The notes below the pieces were generated by a model. It was given only the letters and a program-made list of their open reading frames with translations. It did not search any database and was not told the origin of the DNA. From Streptomyces sp. NBC_01217 (lineage in GTDB: Bacteria > Actinomycetota > Actinomycetes > Streptomycetales > Streptomycetaceae): a stretch of 64,000 nt of DNA. The stretch is from contig NZ_CP108538.1 of the NCBI RefSeq assembly GCF_035994185.1, positions 248,001-312,000 on the forward strand, given 5' to 3'. This document shows positions 45,759 through 54,443 of the stretch, in pieces (the stretch's first letter is position 1; each line of letters begins with the position of its first letter). A program made the position numbers and the translations under genes.

Positions 45759-46844
45759 TCAGTGACGCGGCGCGGGGTATGCCTTGGGCAGGGCCATGCC
45801 GCGGTCGGCCATGATGTCCCGCACACGGTTGGGGTAGTCGGTGATGATCCCGTCGATGCCCATGTCCATGAGCTCCTCGATGGTGGCGGGGTCGTCACAG
45901 GTCCACGGAATGACCTTCAGACCGCGCTCATGGGCCTCGGAGATCATCTTCTTGTCGGGGTAGAAGCGGAAGTCCGGGTCCGCGACCGTGCCGTTCTGCG
46001 GGAAACCGTAGTTCGGGGACAGCGCGGTCACACCGGGGACAGCGGCGGCGGCCTTGACGAAGTCACCGTCGTAGTCGTCGGCGTCGATACCGCCGAGCCA
46101 CGGGGAGGCGCCGTCCTTGCCGACCTGCAGGAAGTCGTAGTTCGTCAGCGCCACGAGCGGGTAGGACGGAGCAAGCTTGTGCATCGCCTTCAACGCCCCC
46201 CAGTCGAAGGACTGGATGGTGACCTGATCCTCGATCCCGGAACGGTGGATCTCCTCGAAGACACGGCGGACGAACAGCTCGCGCGGTGCGGTCTGCTCGG
46301 GCGCACCGGCCTCCACCTTGGTCTCGATGTTCAGCTTGACCTGCTTGGCCTTGTAGCTCTTGACCAGGTTGAGGACATCCTTGAGCTCCACCATGCGGAA
46401 GCCCTTGATCTGCTCCTGCTCGGGGAAGCCGGGCAACTGCTGGTAGCCGCAGTCCATGCTCTTGATCTGCGCCAGCGTCAGGTCCTTGATGTACTTCCCG
46501 ACGTACGGGTACATCGGGTCACCGGGCGTCACCGGGCCGGTGTCCTTGCACTTCTGGGCACTGATCTGCCGGTCGTGGTTGACGACGACCTTCTGGTCCT
46601 TCGTGATGTGGGTGTCCAGCTCCAGAGTCCTCACACCGAGACGCAGCGCCTTGCCGAAGCCCTCCAAAGACTCCTCGGTGGTCAGACCGAGCCCACCGCG
46701 GTGGGCTTGCAGATCGAAATGCGCCTTCTGGGAAGGCCCATGGTGATGGTGGTGGCCATGATGGGCCGTGGCCGCCTGAGCGGTCGCCGGGGTGGCGAGC
46801 ACAGGCAGGACAGCCAGGCTCGCGACTGCATACCGCAGTGACAT
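45759..46844 (-). CDS. Secreted glycerophosphodiester phosphodiesterase with a native His tract
   Basis: A 361-residue enzyme hydrolysing glycerophosphodiesters to glycerol 3-phosphate and an alcohol. A signal peptide ends at AQA, followed by TAHHGHHHHHG (about residues 26-36). The catalytic GDPD core shows DLQAHRGGLGLTTEES, TLELDTHITKD with metal-binding acidic residues, and VVNHDRQ. The C-terminal DMGIDGIITDYPNRV is conserved. GAGG lies five bases upstream of the ATG. Phosphate-scavenging control by PhoP is usual for such genes; a clear PHO box was not found. Confidence 0.93.
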   Translation of the reverse strand: MSLRYAVASLAVLPVLATPATAQAATAHHGHHHHHGPSQKAHFDLQAHRGGLGLTTEESLEGFGKALRLGVRTLELDTHITKDQKVVVNHDRQISAQKCKDTGPVTPGDPMYPYVGKYIKDLTLAQIKSMDCGYQQLPGFPEQEQIKGFRMVELKDVLNLVKSYKAKQVKLNIETKVEAGAPEQTAPRELFVRRVFEEIHRSGIEDQVTIQSFDWGALKAMHKLAPSYPLVALTNYDFLQVGKDGASPWLGGIDADDYDGDFVKAAAAVPGVTALSPNYGFPQNGTVADPDFRFYPDKKMISEAHERGLKVIPWTCDDPATIEELMDMGIDGIITDYPNRVRDIMADRGMALPKAYPAPRH

Positions 46845-47044
46845 TTACGCCTCGTCTATTTCGGACTTACTGGACCTTGCGAAGGTAAGCCGCAAGCCCG
46901 ACTCGCACGAAGATCAGATATTAGGACATCATGAATCCCCGGGAAACGATTACCCCTCCGGACCCGGACGAGGCGGAAAGTGCTGCCGCCCTTCATAGCC
47001 CCCCATGAGCAGCCCCTCGGCGTCCTTCTGGTGCTCACGCCGGG

Positions 47045-47998
47045 TCAGCTCTGTCCGTTCTCGGTCCAAGGACGGAGTTTCTCGGGGTTGCGGACCGCCC
47101 AAATGCGAGTGATGCGGCCGCCGGTGAGGCTGAACGCCGCCACGGTCACGGTGACGTCGGCGTGCTGGGCGACCAGGCCCGGCCGGCCGTTGACCGTCCG
47201 CTCCAGGAGCGTCAGCCCAGGGGCTTTGCCGGCGATGTGAATCAGGTACTGGGCGATGCGCTCGCTGCCCTCGACCGGGCGGAGGACGGTGCCGACCAGG
47301 CCGCCGCCGTCGGCGATCATCGTGGCGTCGGGGTCGAGGAGGTCGACGAGGGCCTCGATGTCCCTCGCCTCCCACGCCTCCTTGAAATGCCGCACCAGAC
47401 CGGCCTGCCCTGCCTTCGGGACCGCCGGAACCTGCGCGGCGCGAATACGTCGACGGGCCGAGGACGCCAGCTGCCGGCAGGCCGCGGGCGTTCGGCCGAC
47501 GATCTCAGCGACCTCGGCAAAGGGATACCGGAAGATGTCGTGCAGGATGAACGCCACGCGTTCGGCAGGCGTCATCGACTCCAGTACGACGAGGAACGCC
47601 ATGTTCACCGACTCGTCCAGGGTGACCCGGTCGGCGGGGTCGGCCGGCTCGGCCCTGCCGCCGCCCGCCCGCCCGCCGCTCCACTCCGCACGGTCGGGCA
47701 GCGGCTCGGGTATCCATTCGCCGACATAGCGCTCGCGCCGGACCCGCGCCGAGCCGAGGACGTCCAGGCAGATTCGGCTGGCCACTGTCGTCAGCCAGGC
47801 GCCGGGCGACTCGATGGCCTCCTGCCGTTGCCGCGACATCGCGTACCAGCGGGCGTAGGTCTCCTGCACGGCGTCCTCGGCCTCGGCCAGCGAACCGAGC
47901 AGCCGGTAAGCGAGGTTGATCAGCTGGCGCCGCTCGCCGACGATCACGCTCAGGCCCGGCTCGGACCGGTCGTGCTCCGGCTCGGATGGGGTGCTCAT
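47045..47998 (-). CDS. sigJ: ECF41 (SigJ-type) sigma factor with SnoaL-like C-terminal extension
   Basis: A 317-residue sigma factor. Region 2 is at about 22-90 (LGSLAEAEDAVQETYARWY) and region 4 at about 130-187 (SMTPAERVAFILHDIF). The fused SnoaL-like domain follows at about 200-317. ECF41 marks are present: WIPEP in the linker (95-99), DGGG at 230-233 and NPEKL at 304-308. In this group the C-terminal domain replaces an anti-sigma factor. The gene diverges from a DUF6220 gene, and both upstream regions carry the same promoter-like element. Symbol by similarity only. Confidence 0.92.
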   Translation of the reverse strand: MSTPSEPEHDRSEPGLSVIVGERRQLINLAYRLLGSLAEAEDAVQETYARWYAMSRQRQEAIESPGAWLTTVASRICLDVLGSARVRRERYVGEWIPEPLPDRAEWSGGRAGGGRAEPADPADRVTLDESVNMAFLVVLESMTPAERVAFILHDIFRYPFAEVAEIVGRTPAACRQLASSARRRIRAAQVPAVPKAGQAGLVRHFKEAWEARDIEALVDLLDPDATMIADGGGLVGTVLRPVEGSERIAQYLIHIAGKAPGLTLLERTVNGRPGLVAQHADVTVTVAAFSLTGGRITRIWAVRNPEKLRPWTENGQS

Positions 47999-48049
47999 GG
48001 TCGCGACCGCTCCCTGTTTCTTCTCGTCCGCTTCCGCTCTCGCCACTTC

Positions 48050-48076
48050 GACGAAACAGCGCACCGGACTGTGAGG
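48050..48076 (-). promoter_or_regulatory. ECF41-type promoter driving the sigma factor gene
   Basis: On the minus strand CCTCACA (48076-48070), 16 bases, then CGTC (48053-48050). The ECF41 consensus as known is TGTCACA-N16-CGTC. It lies 52 bases from the sigma ATG. Confidence 0.72.
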
Positions 48077-48087
48077 TCGGCGCTTCG

Positions 48088-48114
48088 CCTCACATTTCGC
48101 GGGCCCACGTCGTC
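48088..48114 (+). promoter_or_regulatory. ECF41-type promoter driving the DUF6220 gene
   Basis: CCTCACA (48088-48094), 16 bases, then CGTC (48111-48114). Hexamer, spacing and tetramer are identical to the element on the opposite strand. It lies 56 bases upstream of the ATG at 48170. Confidence 0.75.
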
Positions 48115-48169
48115 GGACTGCCGAGACACTACCGAGCCACCGCCGCGAGGCAGAAGAGGAGACCGCGTC

Positions 48170-48574
48170 ATGGCCGCACAGACGACGGCAGAAAAGGGCA
48201 GCCTCACGTTCCTGCAGGTCGCGATCGCCCTGCAGACCTTGGCCATCTTCTTCCAGGCGGTCACCGCCGGACTGCTGCTGTCCTCGCCCCACGGCGAGGT
48301 ACTGCACAGCGCCGGAGCGCGCGTGATGTACGGCGCATCGATGTTGTACGTGCTCGCCGCGATCCTGGCGTGGCGGCCGGGCGGCGGGGCGCCCCGCCCC
48401 ATCCTGTACGCGTCCGGCTTCCTCGTACTCGCTTCGGTGCAGGTAATGCTGGGCATCGCGCACATGCCGTCGCTCCATGTCCCCCTGGGCATCCTTATGT
48501 TCGGCCTGAGCGTGCTGGCGCTGGGCCAGGTGCTGTCCACCCGGGTGTCGGAGCGCCCCGACACCCGGTCGTAG
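48170..48574 (+). CDS. DUF6220-like four-span membrane protein, putative ECF41 target
   Basis: A 134-residue protein with four hydrophobic segments: FLQVAIALQTLAIFFQAVTA, then VMYGASMLYVLAAILAW, PILYASGFLVLASVQVML and LGILMFGLSVLALGQV. It fits the DUF6220 family, of unknown role. GAGGAG lies eight bases before the ATG. ECF41 sigma factors usually control oxidoreductase, epimerase or carboxymuconolactone-decarboxylase genes, so a small membrane protein as the adjacent target is less common. Confidence 0.8.
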   Translation: MAAQTTAEKGSLTFLQVAIALQTLAIFFQAVTAGLLLSSPHGEVLHSAGARVMYGASMLYVLAAILAWRPGGGAPRPILYASGFLVLASVQVMLGIAHMPSLHVPLGILMFGLSVLALGQVLSTRVSERPDTRS

Positions 48575-48617
48575 CCGCCGCGCGAACCACTGTTGCCACC
48601 GCCACCGCAGTCAACCG

Positions 48618-49901
48618 TCACAGGCGCGCGTGGTGCTCGATGTCCTCTCTGAACTTGGTGAGAGCCTGGTCGGTGAGGGTGGGCCGGGTCTCGGCGATGG
48701 CAGCGAGGTAGTCCTCGGTGCTGGCCGGTGCGCCTTTGCGGTCGGCTACTTCGCGTTCGAATGCGGCGTGGGAGCCTTTGCGGGCGGCGAACTCGATGTC
48801 GGCGGGTGTGAACATCTCACTGGCTGACACCAGTTGGTGCAGCGCTATGCCGCTGACGGCCGGGCCGAGATAGCGCTGCCAGATCGCCGCCCGTGCTGTC
48901 GGATCGGGCGGGCCGACCGGAATGACGTAGTCGAACCGGCCCGGGCGCAGGAATGCCGGGTCGAGGGAGCGCACGGAGTTGGTGGCGCAGATCAGCAGGC
49001 GGTTGTCGTGGTCGCGGAAACCGGGAATCAGCTTGAGCAGCTCGTTGGTGACTCCGTGCCCGGGATCGACAGCCTGACCGGACCGGATGCCTGCGATCTC
49101 CTCGACTTCGTCGATGAACAGCAGAACGGATTCCAGCTCCCCCAGATCGGCGAACGTTTCCCGCAGCGAGGCGGCCAGGCCGCCGGCGGCGCCCTCCGTG
49201 AGCCGGGAGGGAAAGAGTTCCACGAACGGCCAGGCCAGCCGGGATGCAACGGCCTTGGCGAAACTGGTCTTCCCGGTGCCCGGCGGGCCGAAAAGGATGA
49301 CGGACTTCGGTGGCGTCACCCCGTACCGATCGGCCAGCACGGGCTCCGCCAGCGGCAGCACTATCCGCTGCTCGATGGCTTCCTTCTCTCGCTCCATGCC
49401 CGCCAGAGCGCCCCAGAGCCCCTGCGGCAGGACCCTCCCACCGAGCTCGGTGAGCAGGCCCGCGTCACTTGCGCCGAGATGCTCGACCTTCTCGTAGAAG
49501 ATCAACCCGTCGCGAGCGCGATAGCCGGAGTTCTCCAGCGCCGTGATCCCGGTCGCCCCCGGGGCAAGCAGCGCACTGATCCGGCGTACCCCCTGGATGC
49601 GCAGACGCCTCTCGACCTCCGCGATCAGGGCGCTCCCGATTCCGCGGTTGCGCCACATACCGGCGAGCGCCATCAGCATGATCCAGGCCCGCTCCCCCTG
49701 GGCCTGCGCCACCGCCATGCCGACCAGATCCTCGCCGACCACAGCGACGACCACGGTCCCGCCGGTCCGGGCCGCAGCCATTGCCTCGGAGAGCGGAAAG
49801 ACCGGAGGCATGTCGTCGGCCTGCCGGTCCTGATCCCATATCTGGATCGCGCGGTCCAGGTCGTCGTCACGGAAGTCCCGCAATCGCCACGTCGGCATCA
49901 T
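48618..49901 (-). CDS. GNAT acetyltransferase fused to an AAA+ ATPase
   Basis: A 427-residue two-domain protein. Residues 1-140 form a GNAT domain with the acetyl-CoA motif MWRNRGIGSALI (82-93) and GYRARDGLIFYEKV at its end. Residues 160-427 form a classical AAA+ module: Walker A GPPGTGKTS (205-213), Walker B LLFIDEVEEI (260-269), sensor-1 LLICATNS and arginine finger region LRPGRFDYV. It resembles CDC48/FtsH-like ATPases without a protease. Such a fusion is unusual; the ATPase may remodel a target that the GNAT domain acetylates. Confidence 0.82.
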   Translation of the reverse strand: MMPTWRLRDFRDDDLDRAIQIWDQDRQADDMPPVFPLSEAMAAARTGGTVVVAVVGEDLVGMAVAQAQGERAWIMLMALAGMWRNRGIGSALIAEVERRLRIQGVRRISALLAPGATGITALENSGYRARDGLIFYEKVEHLGASDAGLLTELGGRVLPQGLWGALAGMEREKEAIEQRIVLPLAEPVLADRYGVTPPKSVILFGPPGTGKTSFAKAVASRLAWPFVELFPSRLTEGAAGGLAASLRETFADLGELESVLLFIDEVEEIAGIRSGQAVDPGHGVTNELLKLIPGFRDHDNRLLICATNSVRSLDPAFLRPGRFDYVIPVGPPDPTARAAIWQRYLGPAVSGIALHQLVSASEMFTPADIEFAARKGSHAAFEREVADRKGAPASTEDYLAAIAETRPTLTDQALTKFREDIEHHARL

Positions 49902-50119
49902 CACCACCCTGTCGGCGGACCGCCACGGCCTACCCGGCGCCCTGGCCACGGGCTGCCCGGCCGCCGCTCCGTTCCTGCTCCCTCCCAGTCATTCTCCGCG
50001 CCGGTCAGACACCCGTCGACCGGAACCGCGGCGGGCACGTCATCCGCGGGCCTGACAGTTCGAGGCAGGGGCTGTCTCAAATGACGGCCTCGGTGCCGGT
50101 GCGTTGCTGCTGCCCGGCA

Positions 50120-50139
50120 GGTCCGGGGATTGCCGGACC
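50120..50139 (-). terminator. Hairpin downstream of the pectate-lyase remnant
   Basis: ggtccgg, six-base loop, ccggacc. It stands 24 bases beyond the last codon of the remnant on the minus strand. Confidence 0.5.
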
Positions 50140-50162
50140 CGCCAGGCAGCGGGATCGCGCTG

Positions 50163-51335
50163 CTACCCGGCGTAGGTCTCGTACTCGGCGACCTGCGGCG
50201 TGCCGGTCGATCCGGTGATCTCGAAGGTGATCTTGCGCAGCGAGGTCTGCGGGAAGGTGATGACGCCCGCCCCGCTGCCGGAGGTCAGGACGGTGCCGGT
50301 GTCGGCGTTGATGACCCTCCAGGACCCGATGCGGCCTGCAGCGCCTGACGCCTCAGGATGTTGATCACGGACACCGTGGTGGAGGAGGCCCACTTGATCG
50401 AGACGGAACCGGTCGAGCCGGCCGGCGACCAGTAGGTGCCCATGTCGCCGTCCCGCACGCTGCCGAAGCTCGTCCCGTCGGCCTTGCCGGAACCGTCGGA
50501 GCCGGCGCCGATGCTGAGGTTGGTCCCGCTGGGCTGGGTCGGATCAGGTGTGGGGGTGGTGGGATCCGGCGTGGGGTCGGTCGGTGTAGGCGTGGGTGTG
50601 GTCGGGTCCGGAGTCGGTGTCTGCGGCGAGCAGTTGCCGTTCGACACCTGCAGCCCCTTGTTGGCGCCTGCCGTCTGGCTCACGATGTCCGGCACGCAAC
50701 TGGCCGCATCGAGACTGTAGGAGTAGGGGATGCTGACGGTGGTGTTGGACTGGGGGTCGGGACCGGCCGGGTTGGTCTCGCTGCTGGGGCTGGACCATGT
50801 CACGTTGTCGAAGGTGTTGCCGCTGACCTGCCAGTATCCGGCCGCATCGGTGTAGAAGGTGCCCAGGACGTCCTTGGAGTCCTTGAAGTAGTTGTTGTCC
50901 ACCTTCGCGCGAGCCCCGGCCCGGGAGTTGATGCCGGACTCGTTGAGCTGGACGTAGTAGTTGTTGTAGATGTGGGCTATGCCGCCACGCAGCAAGGGGG
51001 TGCGGGAGTCGATGTTCTCGTACAGGTTGTGGTGGTACGTGATGAAGCCGTTCGAGAGCTCGGTCTCGCTGGACCCGACGAGGCCGCCGCGGCCGGAGTT
51101 GCGCAGGATGCTGTAGGACAGGGTCACGTACTGGGTGTTGTCCTTCATGTCGAAGAGGCCGTCGTACCCTTCCGACTCCCCGCCCGACGCCTCAAGGGTG
51201 GTGTGATCGACCCAGACGTTGCGGACGTCGCTCTCCATGCCGATGGCGTCACCGCCGTTGGATGTGGGCGAGCCGGACTTCTTGACGTTCCGTACGGTGA
51301 CGTTCTGGATGATGATGTTGCTGGACTCGCGGAAA
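50163..51335 (-). pseudogene. Family-1 pectate lyase with carbohydrate-binding domain, decayed
   Basis: The frame from about 51330 contains a PL1 pectate lyase core without its signal peptide or first strands: SSNIIIQNVTVRNV, VWVDHTTLEASGG, YDGLFDMKDNTQYVTLSYS and RTPLLRGGIAHIYNNYY. A Thr/Pro-Asp linker (PTPDPTTPTPTPTD) leads to a carbohydrate-binding domain. Within that domain the frame shifts near 50340-50380: one frame ends STPTPAPS, the other continues GRIGSWRVINADTGTVL to AEYETYAG and stops at 50163. Both the missing 5' end and the frameshift mark a pseudogene. The cut 5' end abuts the lacI-type gene. Confidence 0.8.
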
Positions 51336-51450
51336 GGTTGCCGACCTGTCGCTGCTTCCTACGGCGGCACGCAGCGCCCCACCCACGGCGGCTGCCACAC
51401 GGCTGTCATGAACCACGGGGGGCGACCTGGACCGGGTCGTCGCGGTGGAT

Positions 51451-52464
51451 TCAGGCGGGCAACTCGCCCGAGCCGCGGGGTACGAGACGGGTCTCGACCA
51501 TGATCGTGCGAGCCCGGGAGCGGTCGCCCTCAAGGCGTTCGATGGCGACGACACCCGCCAACTCGCCCATGGCAACAGGGTTCTGGGCGATGACGGTCAG
51601 CGCGGGATCGAGGATGGCGGCCATGGGGACGTCATCGAAGGCGACGACCGCGACGTCCTTGCGGCGGCTGCGGGAGACCTCTGTCATGACGCCGATCGTC
51701 ATGACGTTGTTGCCCGACAGCAGCGCGGTCGGCGGATCGGCACGGGCGAGCAGCCGGGCCGTCGCCTCGGCGGCGCCTGCCGGGTCGTGGGCGTCGGCGA
51801 CCAGGGTCCGGTCGTAGGGCAGGCCCGCCTCGGCAAGCGCCGCGCGGTACCCGGCGATCCGTTCGCGGCGGGTGTACAACCGGGCCGGCAGATCGCCGAT
51901 GAAGCCGATCCGGCGGTGCCCGCGGGCGATCAGGTGGGCGACGCCCTCCTGTGTGCCTGCGCGGTTGGAACTGACCACGGTGTCGGCCGTGAGGCCGTTG
52001 CCCGGCCGGTCGAGGAAGACGACCGGCATCCCGGCGGCCCGGTGCGCCTTGAGGTGGGAGTGGTCGGCGCCCACCGCCGGGGCGACCATGAGGACGCTGA
52101 CCCGGCGGGCCAGGAATGTGCGGATCAGCGCGTGCTCCCGCTCCGGGTCGTCGTCCGACGAACCCATCAGCAGCGTCAGCCCCCGGTCTCGCACGGCCTC
52201 CTCGATACCGCCCGCGACGGAGCCGAAGAACGGGTTGCCGAGGTCCGGCACCACGAGCCCGACGGTGGTGTCGGGGCCTCCGACACGGATGCTCCTGGCC
52301 ATCAGGTTGGGCTGGAAGCCCAGCCTCGCCACCGCGTCCAGCACCCGTCTCCTGGTCTCCGGAGAGCTGGGGCCGTCCTCGTTGAGCACCCGGGAGACCG
52401 TCTTGGCACTGACGCCCACCTCACGGGCGACATCCGCGAGGGTCGGTCTGCGGGACGCTGCCAT
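51451..52464 (-). CDS. LacI-family regulator of the fructan locus
   Basis: A 337-residue LacI-type repressor. The N-terminal HTH reads TLADVAREVGVSAKTVSRVLN and the hinge RSIRVGGPDTTVGLVVPDLG. The periplasmic-binding-like effector domain follows (LPARLYTRRERIAGYRAAL). It is the last gene of the SBP-permease-ATPase-lacI series, 55 bases after the ATPase gene. It is the natural candidate to bind the repeated TGTCA-CG-TGACA operators upstream of the importer operon and the GH32 gene; its inducer is probably a fructose-type sugar. Confidence 0.88.
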   Translation of the reverse strand: MAASRRPTLADVAREVGVSAKTVSRVLNEDGPSSPETRRRVLDAVARLGFQPNLMARSIRVGGPDTTVGLVVPDLGNPFFGSVAGGIEEAVRDRGLTLLMGSSDDDPEREHALIRTFLARRVSVLMVAPAVGADHSHLKAHRAAGMPVVFLDRPGNGLTADTVVSSNRAGTQEGVAHLIARGHRRIGFIGDLPARLYTRRERIAGYRAALAEAGLPYDRTLVADAHDPAGAAEATARLLARADPPTALLSGNNVMTIGVMTEVSRSRRKDVAVVAFDDVPMAAILDPALTVIAQNPVAMGELAGVVAIERLEGDRSRARTIMVETRLVPRGSGELPA

Positions 52465-52519
52465 GAACCACCTTTTCTCTAGACCTCGTACTCGTCCCCT
52501 CGGATGCCGGAGACCTCGG

Positions 52520-53443
52520 TCAGCTCCCCCGCACCCCGGCTGCCGAGGCCGCGTCGCTGTCCGCCACGACCGTACCCCCGTCCGGGCGCACGCCGAGCGC
52601 GCCGGTCATGATGGCCACCACTTCCGCCATGGAATAGTCCGAGGGCCTGATCACGGCCTCGCGCCGACCGAGGCGGTGGACGTGGATGCGGTCGGCGATC
52701 TCGAAGACGTGCGGCATGTTGTGACTGATGAGGATCACCGGCACGCCCTTGTCCCGGACCCGGCGGATGAGGTCGAGTACCTGCCCCGACTCCTTCACGC
52801 CCAGGGCTGCCGTCGGCTCGTCCATCACGACGACGCTGCGGGCCCAGGCGGCGGCGCGGGCGACGGCCACGGCCTGCCGCTGGCCGCCGGACAGCGTCTC
52901 CACCGACTGTGACAGTGAGCCGACCCCGACCTTGAGCTCGGCCAGGTGCGCGGCGGCCTCCTGGCGCATCGCCTTCTTGTCGAGCATCCGGAACACCGAG
53001 CCGAGCACACCCGGGCGCCGGATCTCTCGGCCGAGGAACATGTTCGATGCGATGTCCATGGACGCGGCGACGGCGAGGTCCTGGTAGACGGTCTCGATGC
53101 CGCGGGCTCGTGCGTCCTGCGGTCCGGCGAACCTGATCGGCTTGCCGTGCAGCCGGATCTCCCCGGCATCCGGCACCAGCGCACCGGTGAGCGCCTTGAT
53201 CAGACTCGTCTTGCCCGCGCCGTTGTCACCGATGACGGCCAGTACCTCGCCGGGCATGAGCTCGAAGTCGGCCTCGTCGATCGCGGTGACGTGCCCGTAA
53301 CGCTTGACCAGTCCGCGCGCGCTGAGCACGGGGACGGGTCCGTCTCCCGGTGCGGACACGGCCGGGGTCGGGGACTTCGGCGTCTGCGGGGCAGTGTGCG
53401 GTTCGCGTGCCGCCGGGTCCTGGGGAGAGGCGAAGCCAGTCAT
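52520..53443 (-). CDS. Sugar ABC importer, ATPase subunit
   Basis: A 307-residue single-module ATPase of the carbohydrate-uptake type 2 (FrcA/RbsA-like, one NBD). Walker A GDNGAGKTS is near residue 72, signature LSGGQRQAV near 165, and Walker B VVVMDEPTAAL near 185. A 35-residue Pro-rich N-terminus precedes the domain. The start ATG overlaps the permease stop (ATGA). One-NBD members occur in fructose importers, which fits the neighbouring kinase and GH32 enzyme. Confidence 0.9.
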   Translation of the reverse strand: MTGFASPQDPAAREPHTAPQTPKSPTPAVSAPGDGPVPVLSARGLVKRYGHVTAIDEADFELMPGEVLAVIGDNGAGKTSLIKALTGALVPDAGEIRLHGKPIRFAGPQDARARGIETVYQDLAVAASMDIASNMFLGREIRRPGVLGSVFRMLDKKAMRQEAAAHLAELKVGVGSLSQSVETLSGGQRQAVAVARAAAWARSVVVMDEPTAALGVKESGQVLDLIRRVRDKGVPVILISHNMPHVFEIADRIHVHRLGRREAVIRPSDYSMAEVVAIMTGALGVRPDGGTVVADSDAASAAGVRGS

Positions 53444-54438
53444 CGGGTCCCCTTTCGCGAGAGCTGGTCGACTGTGACCGCCAGGATCACCAGGACGCCG
53501 GTGACCAGCGTCTGGTAGACGGACGAGACGCCCATCAGCTGGAGGCCGTTGCGGAAGACGCCCACGATGAGTACGCCGACGAGGGTGCCGAGCACGGTGC
53601 CGCGGCCGCCGAACAGGCTCGTGCCGCCGAGCACGACCGCGGTGATGCTGTCGAGGTTGTCGGTCTGCCCGGCCTGTGGGTCGCCGACGCCCGTCCGCGA
53701 CACGAGCAGCAGGGCCGCGATCCCGTAGACCAGCCCGGCGACCGTGTAGACGCCGACGGTGAGCCGGGACACGCGGATGCCGCTGAGCCGGGCGCTCTCC
53801 GCGCTGTTGCCCAGGGCATAGACGTGCCGGCCCCAGGCGGTGCTGCTCAGTGCGTAGGCGAAGCCGAGGAAGAGTGCGACGGTGACCAGCGACCCGTAGG
53901 TGACGTCGGTCCTGCCGAGGGGGAAGGTCCGGCCCAGCCAGGTGAGCGGGCCGGGCAGACCGGTGACCGTCTGTTCGGCGGAGTAGATGTGGGTCAGGGC
54001 GAAGGCGACGTTGAGCATGCCCAGGGTCACGATGAACGGGGGCAGCGGCACGATCCGTACGAGCAGCCCGTTGACCAGGCCGAAGACCCCGCAGACCAGG
54101 ATGCCGAGCGCGATGGCGAGCACCGGCGGCAGCGGCCCCTGGACGGCGAGTTTGGCGATGACGATGCCGCCGAAAGCCATCACGGCGCCGCAGGAAAGGT
54201 CGATGCCGGCGGTGAGGATGATGAGTGTCTGCCCGATGGCGAGCGTGCCGACGACCATGACCTGCTGCAGGATCAGGGAGAAGTTGCCTCCGGACAGGAA
54301 CTGGTCGGTCGACACGGAGAAGAACACCGACGCGAGCAGCAGGGCCACGAGCGGCCCCGCGGCCGGCGCCGTGAGCAGCCGCCGCAGGGCGGTCGACTCA
54401 GCGGCGCCGACGGGGATCGAGGAGGTGGATACGGTCAC
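53440..54438 (-). CDS. Sugar ABC importer, permease subunit
   Basis: A 332-residue BPD_transp_2-type permease with about nine spans. The family motif GIDLSCGAVMAFGGIV is near residue 80, and YALGNSAESARLSGI near 215 is the EAA-like cytosolic loop contacting the ATPase. The GTG at 54438 begins five bases after the binding-protein stop. One permease gene means the channel is a homodimer, as in ribose and fructose importers. Confidence 0.9.
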   Translation of the reverse strand: MTVSTSSIPVGAAESTALRRLLTAPAAGPLVALLLASVFFSVSTDQFLSGGNFSLILQQVMVVGTLAIGQTLIILTAGIDLSCGAVMAFGGIVIAKLAVQGPLPPVLAIALGILVCGVFGLVNGLLVRIVPLPPFIVTLGMLNVAFALTHIYSAEQTVTGLPGPLTWLGRTFPLGRTDVTYGSLVTVALFLGFAYALSSTAWGRHVYALGNSAESARLSGIRVSRLTVGVYTVAGLVYGIAALLLVSRTGVGDPQAGQTDNLDSITAVVLGGTSLFGGRGTVLGTLVGVLIVGVFRNGLQLMGVSSVYQTLVTGVLVILAVTVDQLSRKGTR

Positions 54439-54443
54439 CGTGC

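Noticed and set aside
46730..46780. His tract as a vector-derived tag
   Set aside because: It lies inside a natural secreted enzyme after its signal peptide, with interspersed Gly and no vector sequence around it.
46845..46980. PHO box upstream of the GDPD gene
   Set aside because: Only a loose GGCTTACCTT-like piece is present, without the expected pair of 11-base direct repeats.
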